From: Oscillatoriales cyanobacterium USR001
GTDB taxonomy: Bacteria > Cyanobacteriota > Cyanobacteriia > Cyanobacteriales > Microcoleaceae
Reading direction: 5' to 3'
DNA: 64,000 nt
Assembly (NCBI GenBank): GCA_001698425.1
Contig: MBRE01000067.1
Location: 123,803-187,802 of the forward strand
The notes under the pieces were generated by a model. That model saw only the letters and a list, made by a program, of their open reading frames with translations, made no database searches and had not been told where the DNA came from. The position numbers and the translations under genes were made by a program. Numbering within the stretch: position 1 is the first letter of the stretch; each line of letters begins with the position of its first letter. Shown here one piece after another: positions 18,163 to 28,515 of this stretch.

Positions 18163-19971
18163 TTAGAAAGGAAAATAGTTTATGCGAAAGTATAAGCCTT
18201 TTTCCTGCCAAGTTTTATCGTCAGAATTGACGCTAATTAAGGGAATACCATAGTCAATTCTAACATTAAGCCGATCGCTCATTTGCCAGATCAATCCTAA
18301 GCCTGCTCCTAATAATACATTCGAGTCTGGATTCACTTTTTCTCCTGAATGATTCCATCCAATCCCAAAATCAATAAAGGGAGCAATTTGTAAAATACCT
18401 TTCATTTTTGGTACGCGAAGAACTGGTATTCGGACTTCGGCGCTGACGATCGCGCCACTATCACTTAATATTAAATCTTGCCGATATCCACGTACAGTTT
18501 GAACGCCGCCAATGCCAATTTGTTCGAGAGATAGTAAGTCTCCTGTGGCAATTTGAATGTCAGAACGCAGAAGCATTAAGGTGTCTGGTGCGAATAGCCG
18601 CACGTATTGAGCTTGTCCTCGCCAGGAAAGAAAGCGGCTATCTGGACCTTCATTATTAACAGTAGCACCCAGGAGACTTGTACCTAAAGAAAATTGCGAT
18701 CGCGCTGCAAAAACTTGGTCTTTTGTTCGCTGTACATATTCTTGAAAAAATCTAAAGGCTGTAACTCGCGTTTCTCCTCGATCGCTTGCTCCTTGAGAAA
18801 GTTGATATCTTTCACCTAAAAGAAATGTGTCACTTTCTTGACGGGAAAGTCCGAATCCTAATGTAAGTTCGCGATCTGGTTTTTGTACAATGGGTTGACG
18901 ATAAGTTAACTCATAAGTTCGCGATTTTCCTTCAATATCTATAGTATCAAAGGGTTCTTCTATGACGTTGGTTTTGGTGATACCTGCGGCAATCTGAATT
19001 GTGCCATTATAAGAATTAACAGGAATCGTATAGCTAAGATTTAATTCATTACTACCATCAGTATTGGCGTAGGAGACATCTAATCCATCGCCTAAACCTG
19101 ATAAATTAGCTTGGTTAATGTGAAGGCCGCGCCGAAAACTACCGACACTTGGAGAGCGGTTATTGTCGGCAAATAGTTCAACACTAAAGGTGTCTGCTTC
19201 TTTGATTCGTACTTGTAAACGGCTGCGTTCGGGACTGGTTCCGGCTTGCAATTCGGCTGAAATATTAGCAATTTGGGGATCAAGTTGTAGTAGTTGTAAT
19301 GCTTCTAATAAGCGATCGCGATTTAATGGTGAACGAGTGGCTATTTTTAGGCGCGATCGCACATAATTTGAGTTAAGCCGACGATTTCCAGTGATTTCAA
19401 TTCCTTCTAATCCTCCTTCAATTATCCGAATTTTAACAACTGCTCCCTCTCTGAGAAAGCTTTGATCGGAGGGAATTACTGCACCGGAATTAATATATCC
19501 TGCTGTTACATATTTCTCTGTAATAGATGTTTCTACTGCTAATAATTCAGCGAAGGTAATTTCGCGCCCGATGAATGATTTAATGGTTTCGGTAAGTTCG
19601 CGATCGCTAAAAGCCGTATTTCCCTCAAACTCAAATCTTTCCACCCGAATTGTCCCTGGAATTTCGGGAGATGTTGGTTTAGGAGGATTTGGTAAAATTG
19701 GTTCCAAGGGCACTGGTTGAGGCGGCGGCGGTGTGGGAATCTCCAATTCGGGTTCTTTGGGTAGAATTGGGTTAGGTAGTTGACTGATTTGTAAGTCGGC
19801 TTCAGTAAAATTATTATATGTTGAACTTGGTGGTAACAGATCGCGATCGCTCCCAATTTCCCACTCTTGAAGATTTGAGGAAAAGTTTGTAGAATTAGTA
19901 GCAGCGGCTGGTGTTCCCAACACTAGAAAAACTAAACCTGTTAACCCAAATATCATTCTCATATTAGTCAT
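18163..19971 (-). CDS. TpsB/FhaC/ShlB-type outer-membrane transporter
   Basis: 602 residues. A signal peptide (MIFGLTGLVFLVLG, cleavage after AAA) and a Pro-rich linker (about 65-98) are followed by two POTRA domains: TIRVERFEFEGNTAFSDREL at about 102, then GLEGIEITGNRRLNSNYVRSRL. The rest is the 16-stranded barrel, ending with aromatic F (INYFPF). The signature VRGYRQDLILSDSG corresponds to the conserved VRGY/F motif of the barrel loop. TpsB proteins export large TpsA adhesins or hemolysins; no TpsA gene lies within this window. ATG start at 19971. Confidence 0.92.
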   Translation of the reverse strand: MTNMRMIFGLTGLVFLVLGTPAAATNSTNFSSNLQEWEIGSDRDLLPPSSTYNNFTEADLQISQLPNPILPKEPELEIPTPPPPQPVPLEPILPNPPKPTSPEIPGTIRVERFEFEGNTAFSDRELTETIKSFIGREITFAELLAVETSITEKYVTAGYINSGAVIPSDQSFLREGAVVKIRIIEGGLEGIEITGNRRLNSNYVRSRLKIATRSPLNRDRLLEALQLLQLDPQIANISAELQAGTSPERSRLQVRIKEADTFSVELFADNNRSPSVGSFRRGLHINQANLSGLGDGLDVSYANTDGSNELNLSYTIPVNSYNGTIQIAAGITKTNVIEEPFDTIDIEGKSRTYELTYRQPIVQKPDRELTLGFGLSRQESDTFLLGERYQLSQGASDRGETRVTAFRFFQEYVQRTKDQVFAARSQFSLGTSLLGATVNNEGPDSRFLSWRGQAQYVRLFAPDTLMLLRSDIQIATGDLLSLEQIGIGGVQTVRGYRQDLILSDSGAIVSAEVRIPVLRVPKMKGILQIAPFIDFGIGWNHSGEKVNPDSNVLLGAGLGLIWQMSDRLNVRIDYGIPLISVNSDDKTWQEKGLYFRINYFPF

Positions 19972-19989
19972 ATTTACAAATTTCCTAGT

Positions 19990-20052
19990 TGTTATTTGTT
20001 AGTTGTTATTTGTTATTTGTTAACAGTTAACAGTTAACAGTTAACAGTTAAC
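19990..20052. repeat. TTAACAG and GTTATTT heptanucleotide repeats
   Basis: GTTATTT/GTTAGTT units from 19990, then five TTAACAG units (20019-20052). They fill the divergent promoter region between the TpsB gene and the membrane protein gene at 20078. The same GTTAAC unit occurs at 65-103. Confidence 0.85.
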
Positions 20053-20077
20053 CAATTCAATCCCCAATTCAGAATAT

Positions 20078-21466
20078 ATGTTAATAGCTCAAGGTATTCC
20101 CAATCTCCCCGATCTCACTCATCCCAATGAATTAATAGAATTTGGCAATCAAATTCTCAAGTTTTCTTTTAGGTTTGGCATTCTGATCGTAGGTTTAGGA
20201 ATCGCGATCGCAATTCTGAGTTTTGCCCTTCGTAACCAAGAACCTGAACATACAAACTTTATTAGCGAATGGGTAGTTCGCTACTCAGTTTTGTTACGGG
20301 GTTTGCACCACTTAATCTTAATTTTGATTCTGCTTTTTGGCGGATTCTTTCTTTCTACCACATTGAGCAATCGCTACCATCACTGGGAACAAGCAAAAGT
20401 AACTAAAATTGCGGAAAGTGTAGCTGGCGATCGCCTGGAACAATCAGCACCTCAAATTCGCTATACTATCGAAGAACCTTATACTTATGATACCCAAGTT
20501 GAAGGTAAAATAGTTCGGGTAAAAGCTACGCGAAAAGTAGATCGTTTTCTAACACTATCAGCTTCTCAAATTAATGTCAACTTAAATCAAACTATTGACC
20601 CCGCAACAGAAAGAGCAATTTATCAAGTTAATTTTACTGCGGATTACCAAGTTGTCAATAACCTAGATGAAACTCAGGATTTTTTCTTTGCCGTGCAGCC
20701 GCCATTTGGTTATAAACTGTTACAAAACTTAAAAGTTGAAAGAGATGGTACGCGGTTAGTCCCTGTAAATCCAGGTAATTATGATTTTCCCCTACGACTT
20801 ACGGCGGGAGAAACCACCAAATTTAAAGTTACCTATCAAGCTCTCGGTGGGCCGCGCTGGATTTACAATGCTAACGGTCAATTGCTTTCTAATTTTAGCT
20901 TGACTGTATTTGCAGATTTTCCTAATGCCGATTTTGCTAGTGGCATTATTCCTACAGAAAGTAAAGTTGAAGGAAGAGGAACTAGATTTACGTGGAAATT
21001 TGATGATAACGTTTCCGTACTCAATCCTTTTGGAGTATTTACATCAGTTGGTCCGATTAAAAACACAGGAATTTTACCTCGATTATTATTGTTAGTTCCT
21101 GGCTTATTTTTGTGGTGGTTAGGCTTGCTGTATTTATCAATGCCAATGACTTTAAAAGATGTCGCGATCGCGGCGGGGATCTTCTTTGCTTGCATTCTCT
21201 CATTAACCTATCTAAGTCGCGCGATCGATCCTAAACTTGCTTGGAGCAGCATTTCCCTAATTTTATTAATCATGGTTTGGGGTTTAGGCAATACAAAACA
21301 AGCCAGATTTGCCGCAATAATTGCCACGATTGCCGGCGGCATCTTACCAGTATTCGGCTTATTAGTACCTTATAGTGGAATTACCCTTAGTTTAGCCGCA
21401 TTACTCTCTGTAATTTGGCTGGCAATCCGCCATTGGTATAGATTGTTTGTCACCCTAGAACATTAG
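20078..21466 (+). CDS. Unknown membrane protein with large extracytoplasmic domain
   Basis: 462 residues. Two N-terminal membrane segments (GILIVGLGIAIAIL at about 35-50; LILILILLFGGFFL at about 88-101) are followed by a soluble domain of about 220 residues rich in beta strands. At least five more membrane segments follow from about residue 335 to 455. The architecture is reminiscent of CreD-type proteins, but I see no decisive motif. It is divergent from the TpsB gene with a repeat-filled 106-bp spacer. ATG start at 20078 with weak ribosome binding site. Confidence 0.85.
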   Translation: MLIAQGIPNLPDLTHPNELIEFGNQILKFSFRFGILIVGLGIAIAILSFALRNQEPEHTNFISEWVVRYSVLLRGLHHLILILILLFGGFFLSTTLSNRYHHWEQAKVTKIAESVAGDRLEQSAPQIRYTIEEPYTYDTQVEGKIVRVKATRKVDRFLTLSASQINVNLNQTIDPATERAIYQVNFTADYQVVNNLDETQDFFFAVQPPFGYKLLQNLKVERDGTRLVPVNPGNYDFPLRLTAGETTKFKVTYQALGGPRWIYNANGQLLSNFSLTVFADFPNADFASGIIPTESKVEGRGTRFTWKFDDNVSVLNPFGVFTSVGPIKNTGILPRLLLLVPGLFLWWLGLLYLSMPMTLKDVAIAAGIFFACILSLTYLSRAIDPKLAWSSISLILLIMVWGLGNTKQARFAAIIATIAGGILPVFGLLVPYSGITLSLAALLSVIWLAIRHWYRLFVTLEH

Positions 21467-21612
21467 TTATTATCAAACAGTTTGGTAGAGGTTAAAACCC
21501 CCGTCGCAAATTATCAACAGGGTATACGAGCTGCAACCCTTATTGGGTCTATCTCCTGAACCTCTTTGTTACCCCCCCAGTTTTTAATTAACTCCATTCG
21601 CCATCAAACCGA

Positions 21613-24600
21613 TTACGTATGTTTGATTACTACCAAAGTAATGTCATCAAATACTTTTTGCTCCCCGATGTATCGCCGCAAGTCGTTAATCACAGCTTGC
21701 TTGATTTCTGCGGCCGACTGTTCCCTGTTAAGGGCAACAACTTCAATCAATGGCTCGATACCGTATTGATCTTGATTCATATCAAAAGCTTCAGTAATTC
21801 CATCTGTGTAAAGTACGACAACATCCCCGAAATTTAACTGTATTTCAGTATAAGCAATGAAATCGGTAATATCGGCTTCCAAGGCGATCGGAAAGCCTAA
21901 TTCGATGGTATCAATCCGCTCTACTTCGCCGCTGGAACGGACGAGAATCACCTCTTCGTGCTGTCCGCTCAAACGCAGGGTGTTATCGCGATATTCCAGC
22001 AAACAAAGGCTCATATTTTTACCGGAATTCATCCGCTCTACGTTGTCAAAAAGCGTTTGGTTGACTGTCTGCAATAATTTAACGGGGTCGGTTTCATGGT
22101 GGGTCAACAAAGTACGAATGGCTGTTTGCGCCATAATCATTAACACGCCACTTTCTAAACCGTGTCCGGTCACGTCGCCGATACCAATTGTGACTTTACC
22201 ACCGTGATGTAGTACATCGTAGTAGTCGCCGCCAACTTCATCAGCCGGTTCCATGAATCCAGCAATTTCTAGCCCTTCTATTGACTCTAATTCCTGCTGT
22301 TTCGGCAAAATCATTTGTTGCAGGCGGCGGGTCACGTCTAGTTCGGCACTCATGCGAAGGTTTTCTACTTTTAGTCGCTCGTTCAAAACCAATATTTCTG
22401 CGTTAGCTTGGGCTAATTGTGCGGTGCGATCTTCTACTTTTTGCTCTAAAGTTAGGTTGTAATCTTCTAATTTTTCGTAGAGATTTGCATTTTCAATGGA
22501 GATCGCAGCTTGAGCGGCAACGATCTTTAAAGTTTCTACTCTTTCCGAGGTAAATGCGCCAATCGCAAGATTATTTTCTAAGTAGAGAATGCCACCTAGT
22601 TTGCCTCGATCGAGTAGAGGAGTGCAGAGGATCGATTTGGGTTGAGTTGCGATAATGTAAGAATCGCGAGTAAATTGTCCTTCATCGGTGGCATTATTTA
22701 ATACTACATTTTCGTGGCTGCGAGCGACGTAGTTCGCTATGGCGGTTGACAACAGGGGAATTCCAGTTGCCCGATCTACAGAATCTATGGGAATGGATTG
22801 CCGAACGACAACTTCTTCTAAATCTACCGATGCCGCCGCTTCTATCGTTATTTTTTCACCTTGATTCAAAAGTAAAAATCCTTTTGTTGCTCCCCCATAT
22901 TGGAGCGAAATTTTAATTAAAGAAGCGAGTAAATTCTCTAACTGAATTTCTCCCGATATAGTTTGCGTTGCTTTCATCACGGTGGCTATATCGAGTATTG
23001 AATTACTGGAATTATTAACTGTTGTTTGATTAGAATTTGTAGAAACTGGGTTGCTGAATTGAATTAAATTTAACTTGGGAGTTTCTGTACGATAAATTAA
23101 CTCTGGATATCTTAAGTCCAAATCTTTAAGTTTTGCCACCGCACCCCAGCGCATATAGGCATAGTAAGCATCAGTCATGTAAGTTTTAGCAATTTTTTGC
23201 CTACCCAGCGCTAGATGAAACTCTGCTGCCAGTTCGCAAGCTAAAGCTTCTTCTTGAACGTAACCTTCTTTAACAGCACCTTGAATTGCTTTTTCATACA
23301 AATCTGTTGCTTTTTCATTCTCACCTAAAACCCTGGCTTTCTCTGCTTCTACTAATTCGTATTTATGCTGAAAATTACAGGGTGCGAAAGATGCCCAATT
23401 AAGCAATAGTTTCTGGTTTTCTTCTACAATTTCTAGTTGGGTATTTGTTTGCGCGTACTGTGCTAGGATACTAAGAGACTGGTAGAAATTGTGTTCGGAA
23501 ACGAAGTTCATGCCACCAAGAGAGGAGATGTGCTGCTTCGCTAATGCGGCATTAGTAACGGCTCCGTCATAATCTTTAAATAAATAGAGAAGAATTGTTT
23601 TAGCTACATACAAAGTTGCTAACGAGCTATAACTATGCGTTTCTTGTAAATATAACAAACATTCTTTTTCATTAAAAGCTTCTCCAATCAAGGTATTATT
23701 ATTTGCTGCGCCTCCTCTTATATTTAATACAAATTGTTTGAATATCTTTAAAGCAATTAAGCTACTATTTTGTTTGAAGCTATCTACTAATTGAATGTAT
23801 TTAGAGTATTTTTCTTCGACTAATTCTAAATTATGACCACCAAATAAAGAAAAGGTACAGCAGTGGGTAGTAGAATAGCAAACATAATCTAAATCTCCTG
23901 TTTCCAGACCGCTTTGAATTCCTTCTTGTAGAGGTTCTAGCATTTCTAAAAATGGTTCTTTCCAGTGCCGAACCATTGTATTAAATAATAAATAAATCTT
24001 ACATTTTAATTCTTTAGCGCCGAAATCTTCCATCAATTTCACGCTTAACTGGCCAAATTGGTATCCATCATCAAAATTAAAAAATACTGCACTCAAGAGT
24101 TTTGCATACTCTGCATAGACCAGAGGAGCTAAAGGAGAGTTACCATATTGAATACATAAATCTACCATTTTAAAAATAACTAATAAATAAAGATGGGGAG
24201 ATGTTACGTAAACTGGAATAGCGATTGCTGATAAAATTCGGACGGCTGCTATTTTTTTCTGGTCTGTCATTAATGGCAGATATTGTAAATCTTGAATATT
24301 GTTAATTTTTTGTTTTAATTCATTGTAAAGTCTATCGGCTAAATTTATTTCATTTTCCACAGGATTATCCAGAGTTACTCCTAGCATTGATAAAACTTCT
24401 AACCCCGTATCTCTAGCCAGTAACCATTTATTTTGGTAATAATAAACTTCTATTAATTTGTAGTAAATTTTAACCTTGTCGAGCAAAGTTTTAGCTTGTA
24501 ATAAGACAATTTGCGCTAAGTTTTCTGCTTCTTCAAAATGAGTATTAAGATATTGGGTTTCTACTGCTGACTCATAAATAGCTAGTGTCAAGTCGTAATA

Positions 24601-27027
24601 ATTTTCCCAACAATCGGCAGCTAAAAGTTCCAAAGCTACATTTAAGTACCTAAGCGCAGCTTCGTAAGCTGTTGCGGCTTTGGCTTTTTCTGCCGCGATC
24701 AGATTAAGACGAGCTAGTTCGTATTTTTCCGATTGTTCGCGAATTAAGTCTACTCCGAAATTCAGTTGATTCACTAGAGCAAAAATATTTTCTTTTTGCT
24801 GTTCTGGTGCAGTATGTTTTAGCAACAGTTGACCGATATGGAAGTGAGTAGATTTTTTTTCGGTTTCAGGAATTAAAGAATAAGCTGCTTGCTGCACGCG
24901 ATCGTGCAAAAATTTATAGGGGATTTGTAAAGAAGCACCTCGATTACACAGAATATCATCAACTTGTCGAGCCTCTGATGTTTCTGAAACAAATAAGAGG
25001 ATTTTGTAAGCATCGTTTAAGGGCAAAACCCATCCCGCTTGCAGTGCTGGCCAAAGTAATGTTGAAGTAATTGAAGGCGATTCTTCATTAACAATTGCTA
25101 ACATATCTAGGGTAAAGCGATTGCCGAGACAAGCCGCTAACTGCAAAATTTCTTGAGCAGTTTTTGGCAGTTTTTGAATTTGGCTCGTCATTAATTCAAT
25201 CACACTTTTATCTGCAATACCAATGGCTTGAATTTCTGCGATATTCCATTGCCATTGTCGCTGACTAAAGTTATAAGTAATGAGTTTTTCTTGGTAAATA
25301 GCTTTGATTAATTGAGTTAAAAAGAAGGGATTACCTTGGGTTTTACTGTATAATAGTTCGGCTAAAGTTTTGACTCTTTCGGTCGTATCGGTATCGGCTA
25401 AAGTATCCGCAATTAATTGTTTGGCATCGGTAAAGCTCAAGGGTGCGAGGGTAATACTTGATAAATTACCGTTACGTTCTCGAATTTTACCTAATGTATC
25501 CATTAAAGGATGAGTGGCAGTTACTTCATTATCTCGGTAAGCACCGATCAATAGCAAATATTGAGTATCAATATCGCTCATCAGGAGATAAATTAAATTG
25601 AGTGATGCGGAATCTACCCACTGTAAATCGTCTAAAAAAATCACTAACGGATGGGATTTTTGAGTAAAAACATTAATGAATTGTTTGAATACTCGATTGA
25701 ATCGATTTTGGGATTCCGTTGCTCCCAGTTGTGGTACTTCTGGCTGTTCGCCAATGATTAATTCAAGTTCGGGAATAACTTCAGTGAGAATCCGACCTTG
25801 CCCTGCTAATGCTACTAAAATTTTCTGTTTCCAGGTTTCTATTTCTGATTGACTTTCTGTTAATAGCAGCCGCATCAATTCTGTAAAAGCTTCAATTAAA
25901 GCGGCATAAGGGAGATTGCGCGTAAATTGATCGAATTTACCAGAAATAAAATAGCCTCGTTGCCGTACAATTGGTTTGTGAACTTCATGGACTAAAGCAG
26001 ATTTCCCGATGCCAGAATAACCTGTCACCAGTATCATTTCTGCATGGCCGTTGGAGATGGAATTCTCATTAGGAGATGCTACGCGATCGAAAGATGCTAA
26101 AAGTAGCTCGACTTGCGCTTGACGACCGTACAGTTTTTGGGGAATCAGTAATTGACTGGATAAGTCTTCTTGACCGATGGTAAAATATTCAATTTTGCCT
26201 GTATTTTCTAGCCGCTCTAAACAATTTTCTAGGTCTACTCTCAGACCTTCTGCACTTTGGTAGCGGTCTTCAGCAGTTTTTGCCATCAATTTCATTACGA
26301 TATCAGAAAGCACTTGTGGAATGCTGTTATTTATCTCTACTGGCGGTAACGGTTGAACTGCAATATGGCTATGAATTAGTTCGAGAGCATCAATATTTTT
26401 AAAGGGTAGTTCCCCTGCGAGCATTTCATAAAAAGTAACGCCTAAAGAATAAAAATCACTGCGGTAATCAATCGAGCGATTCATTCTTCCGGTTTGTTCC
26501 GGTGGCATATAAGCAAGGGTACCTGAGAGTTGGTTGGGATGACTTATATTTTGGGTTTCTTTTGATAGGCGAGTGGCAATGCCAAAATCGTTAAATTTCA
26601 CTTCCTGTGTTTCCAAATTTATCAGGATATTATGAGTCTTAATGTCTTTGTGAATAATATAATGATTATGCACTTCTGCTAAAGTTGATGATAGTTCAAT
26701 CCCAATCCTTATAACTTCTTTTATTGTGAGGGGGCGAAAAGAAGCTGTTTCCTGAAGAGAAATGCCGTTAAAATATTCTAAAATTAAGGCAAATTTATTC
26801 CCAAACTCTTTTAAATCCAGAGCTTTTACAATGCCTTTTATATTTAAGTTTTTAGTAATTTGATACTCTTGCCGTAAGTAGGTCACTTGTTCGATCGTCG
26901 GATATTCACTTCTGAGCATTTTGATAATTACAGGCTCTCGGTCTGATTCTCGGAGCGCTTTGTAAATAATCGTATGGATGCCTTGATAAATTTCTGAAAT
27001 AATTTGATATCCAGGGATAGAAATCAT
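21613..27027 (-). CDS. Giant Ser/Thr kinase-AAA ATPase-GAF-SpoIIE phosphatase
   Basis: 1804 residues. Domains: Hanks-type kinase (about 1-270; Lys36, HKDIKTHN at 126, DFG at 147, PPEQTGRMNRSIDYRSDFYSLG in parts) with a non-canonical Gly loop; NTPase (about 300-560; Walker A GYSGIGKSAL, Walker B VIFLDDLQW); a long helical TPR-like region (about 700-1320); GAF (about 1370-1530); coiled coil (1540-1590); PP2C/SpoIIE (about 1595-1804; GDYYDV, GDVTGHGLESG, YTDGITEAFD). This is a known cyanobacterial sensor type, usually ending in a histidine kinase; here the output is a phosphatase, so opposing kinase and phosphatase lie in one chain. ATG start at 27027. Confidence 0.92.
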   Translation of the reverse strand: MISIPGYQIISEIYQGIHTIIYKALRESDREPVIIKMLRSEYPTIEQVTYLRQEYQITKNLNIKGIVKALDLKEFGNKFALILEYFNGISLQETASFRPLTIKEVIRIGIELSSTLAEVHNHYIIHKDIKTHNILINLETQEVKFNDFGIATRLSKETQNISHPNQLSGTLAYMPPEQTGRMNRSIDYRSDFYSLGVTFYEMLAGELPFKNIDALELIHSHIAVQPLPPVEINNSIPQVLSDIVMKLMAKTAEDRYQSAEGLRVDLENCLERLENTGKIEYFTIGQEDLSSQLLIPQKLYGRQAQVELLLASFDRVASPNENSISNGHAEMILVTGYSGIGKSALVHEVHKPIVRQRGYFISGKFDQFTRNLPYAALIEAFTELMRLLLTESQSEIETWKQKILVALAGQGRILTEVIPELELIIGEQPEVPQLGATESQNRFNRVFKQFINVFTQKSHPLVIFLDDLQWVDSASLNLIYLLMSDIDTQYLLLIGAYRDNEVTATHPLMDTLGKIRERNGNLSSITLAPLSFTDAKQLIADTLADTDTTERVKTLAELLYSKTQGNPFFLTQLIKAIYQEKLITYNFSQRQWQWNIAEIQAIGIADKSVIELMTSQIQKLPKTAQEILQLAACLGNRFTLDMLAIVNEESPSITSTLLWPALQAGWVLPLNDAYKILLFVSETSEARQVDDILCNRGASLQIPYKFLHDRVQQAAYSLIPETEKKSTHFHIGQLLLKHTAPEQQKENIFALVNQLNFGVDLIREQSEKYELARLNLIAAEKAKAATAYEAALRYLNVALELLAADCWENYYDLTLAIYESAVETQYLNTHFEEAENLAQIVLLQAKTLLDKVKIYYKLIEVYYYQNKWLLARDTGLEVLSMLGVTLDNPVENEINLADRLYNELKQKINNIQDLQYLPLMTDQKKIAAVRILSAIAIPVYVTSPHLYLLVIFKMVDLCIQYGNSPLAPLVYAEYAKLLSAVFFNFDDGYQFGQLSVKLMEDFGAKELKCKIYLLFNTMVRHWKEPFLEMLEPLQEGIQSGLETGDLDYVCYSTTHCCTFSLFGGHNLELVEEKYSKYIQLVDSFKQNSSLIALKIFKQFVLNIRGGAANNNTLIGEAFNEKECLLYLQETHSYSSLATLYVAKTILLYLFKDYDGAVTNAALAKQHISSLGGMNFVSEHNFYQSLSILAQYAQTNTQLEIVEENQKLLLNWASFAPCNFQHKYELVEAEKARVLGENEKATDLYEKAIQGAVKEGYVQEEALACELAAEFHLALGRQKIAKTYMTDAYYAYMRWGAVAKLKDLDLRYPELIYRTETPKLNLIQFSNPVSTNSNQTTVNNSSNSILDIATVMKATQTISGEIQLENLLASLIKISLQYGGATKGFLLLNQGEKITIEAAASVDLEEVVVRQSIPIDSVDRATGIPLLSTAIANYVARSHENVVLNNATDEGQFTRDSYIIATQPKSILCTPLLDRGKLGGILYLENNLAIGAFTSERVETLKIVAAQAAISIENANLYEKLEDYNLTLEQKVEDRTAQLAQANAEILVLNERLKVENLRMSAELDVTRRLQQMILPKQQELESIEGLEIAGFMEPADEVGGDYYDVLHHGGKVTIGIGDVTGHGLESGVLMIMAQTAIRTLLTHHETDPVKLLQTVNQTLFDNVERMNSGKNMSLCLLEYRDNTLRLSGQHEEVILVRSSGEVERIDTIELGFPIALEADITDFIAYTEIQLNFGDVVVLYTDGITEAFDMNQDQYGIEPLIEVVALNREQSAAEIKQAVINDLRRYIGEQKVFDDITLVVIKHT

Positions 27028-27098
27028 AGTTTAGTACCTAATGTCTGAATTGAAAAGTTTTAAAGATTTGTTTGCCAACTTAAATTTGGCAGGGAATT

Positions 27099-28474
27099 TT
27101 ACTCAAAGCGGGGGTAAATTTCCTCCTCAAACAGTTGTTGAATCTCTGGAGATTGCTGTTGCACTATTTCTTGGTAATCTTGACGAACGGGAATATTATA
27201 GGTGGCGGTGCGGGAACCGATTTTTGGCAACCAAGTTGTGTGCAGGGTGAAACCAAATGTGAGTGAAGGATGACTAAGTTTACATTTTGGCCCAGCCGCT
27301 AAATTTTGAGCATCGAAAATCCAAATTTCGCAACTTTATCCGGTGATACTGGACGGGATAAAATATCCCTGATCGCTTGTTCTATATGTTTGTGTTTGGG
27401 AATTGGATTATTAAAAGTTTGCGCTAACCCCACGCTGAAAGCTGTATCCATGAGTATTATGTAGTTGCGGGTAAGGCCAATTTGATGCAAACTTTGATTG
27501 ATAATAACTGGAGATCGATCGCTGAGTACCAATTTCCAGCGATCGAACTCCCCTACCCCATCCCAACGAATTAAATAGACAAAGTTTTGGAGATTTATTT
27601 TGGCAATTTTTTCAATTAAGTTCAGAAAAAACTGAAATATGCACCCGAAAAATTGAGATATTTTTGAAAGTAAAAATTTCACAATTTTTTGTGCGTTCAA
27701 GAAGCGAGCGATCGCTTCTAACACTTTCTTGATTGCTTGTGGCAGTTTTTCTGCCTCATAAATTAAAGGAATTGTTTCTAAAAAATTACCAAAAGACCTG
27801 CCGTAATTAACGATAAACATCTCATCCGTAAATGCGTCAAACACTGGATGTGCCGTACTCAAAACAGGTGCAAAAGGAAAACCTCGCGAAATTTCCGGCC
27901 GCCATTCGACATTAGAACCAACAGGTGTGACAACTTCTAAACTTTCTGTATCGATTTCGTAAGGACGACCCGCATCGAAGGTAACTAAGAGGCGATCGAT
28001 CGCATCCTCAGAAAATCTCATGTTCAGAAATGCTGTATTCAACTGATTGCGAACGCCAAGCGCCTTTGAAAATCTGGATAATCCGTGATTTTGAAAGTTA
28101 TAGTTGGCATATTTACTTCCCGGTTTAGTTGCTTGATCCGCGTAGTAACAAGGCGTTTGAGCAATCCGATTTGTGATCCTGACTTCGCCTTTTCGGTCAA
28201 AGTCAAGCCGATAAATCATACCATCGCCATTAAAAATCGGACTGCCATCTGGGTAGGGTAAACCTCCCGAATCTACAGAACCTACAGGTGCGACAATAAA
28301 AACATGACCTTGGAGTTTATCCGGTAATTCTCCTTCTACAACATTGAGTTTCAGATCGGTTAGTTCGCATTGGCTGGCTGTCATTATCGACTGGGGAACT
28401 CGCAAGCGATCGCATTTTTTTTCCCTTCCCACCGATTGATTTTGCATCCCTTCGTTCATCTTCAAATCTCCCAA
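27099..28474 (-). pseudogene. Carotenoid oxygenase paralogue with internal deletion and frameshift
   Basis: The frame from 28474 to 27299 encodes the first half of a carotenoid oxygenase (LQGHVFIVAPVGSVDSGG, GDGMIYRLDF, STAHPVFDAF, LHQIGLTRNYIILMDTAF) and then ends abnormally. Past a junction near 27330 the C-terminal end continues in another frame: IWIFDAQNLAAGPKC, FGFTLHTTWLP, and a tail ending FEEEIYPRFE at a stop at 27099-27101. Against the intact paralogue at 28516-30759, about 280 residues with two of the iron-binding His positions are missing. Two of the four His lie on different frames, so an active enzyme is not expected. Confidence 0.88.
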
Positions 28475-28515
28475 CTTTTTTTAAGACTATAGTTCTCAGC
28501 GTAAGTGCAGTTATT

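Noticed and set aside
27041-27250. Plus-strand frame of 69 codons
   Set aside because: It is antisense to the displaced C terminus of the carotenoid oxygenase pseudogene, whose minus-strand frame is clearly the real one.
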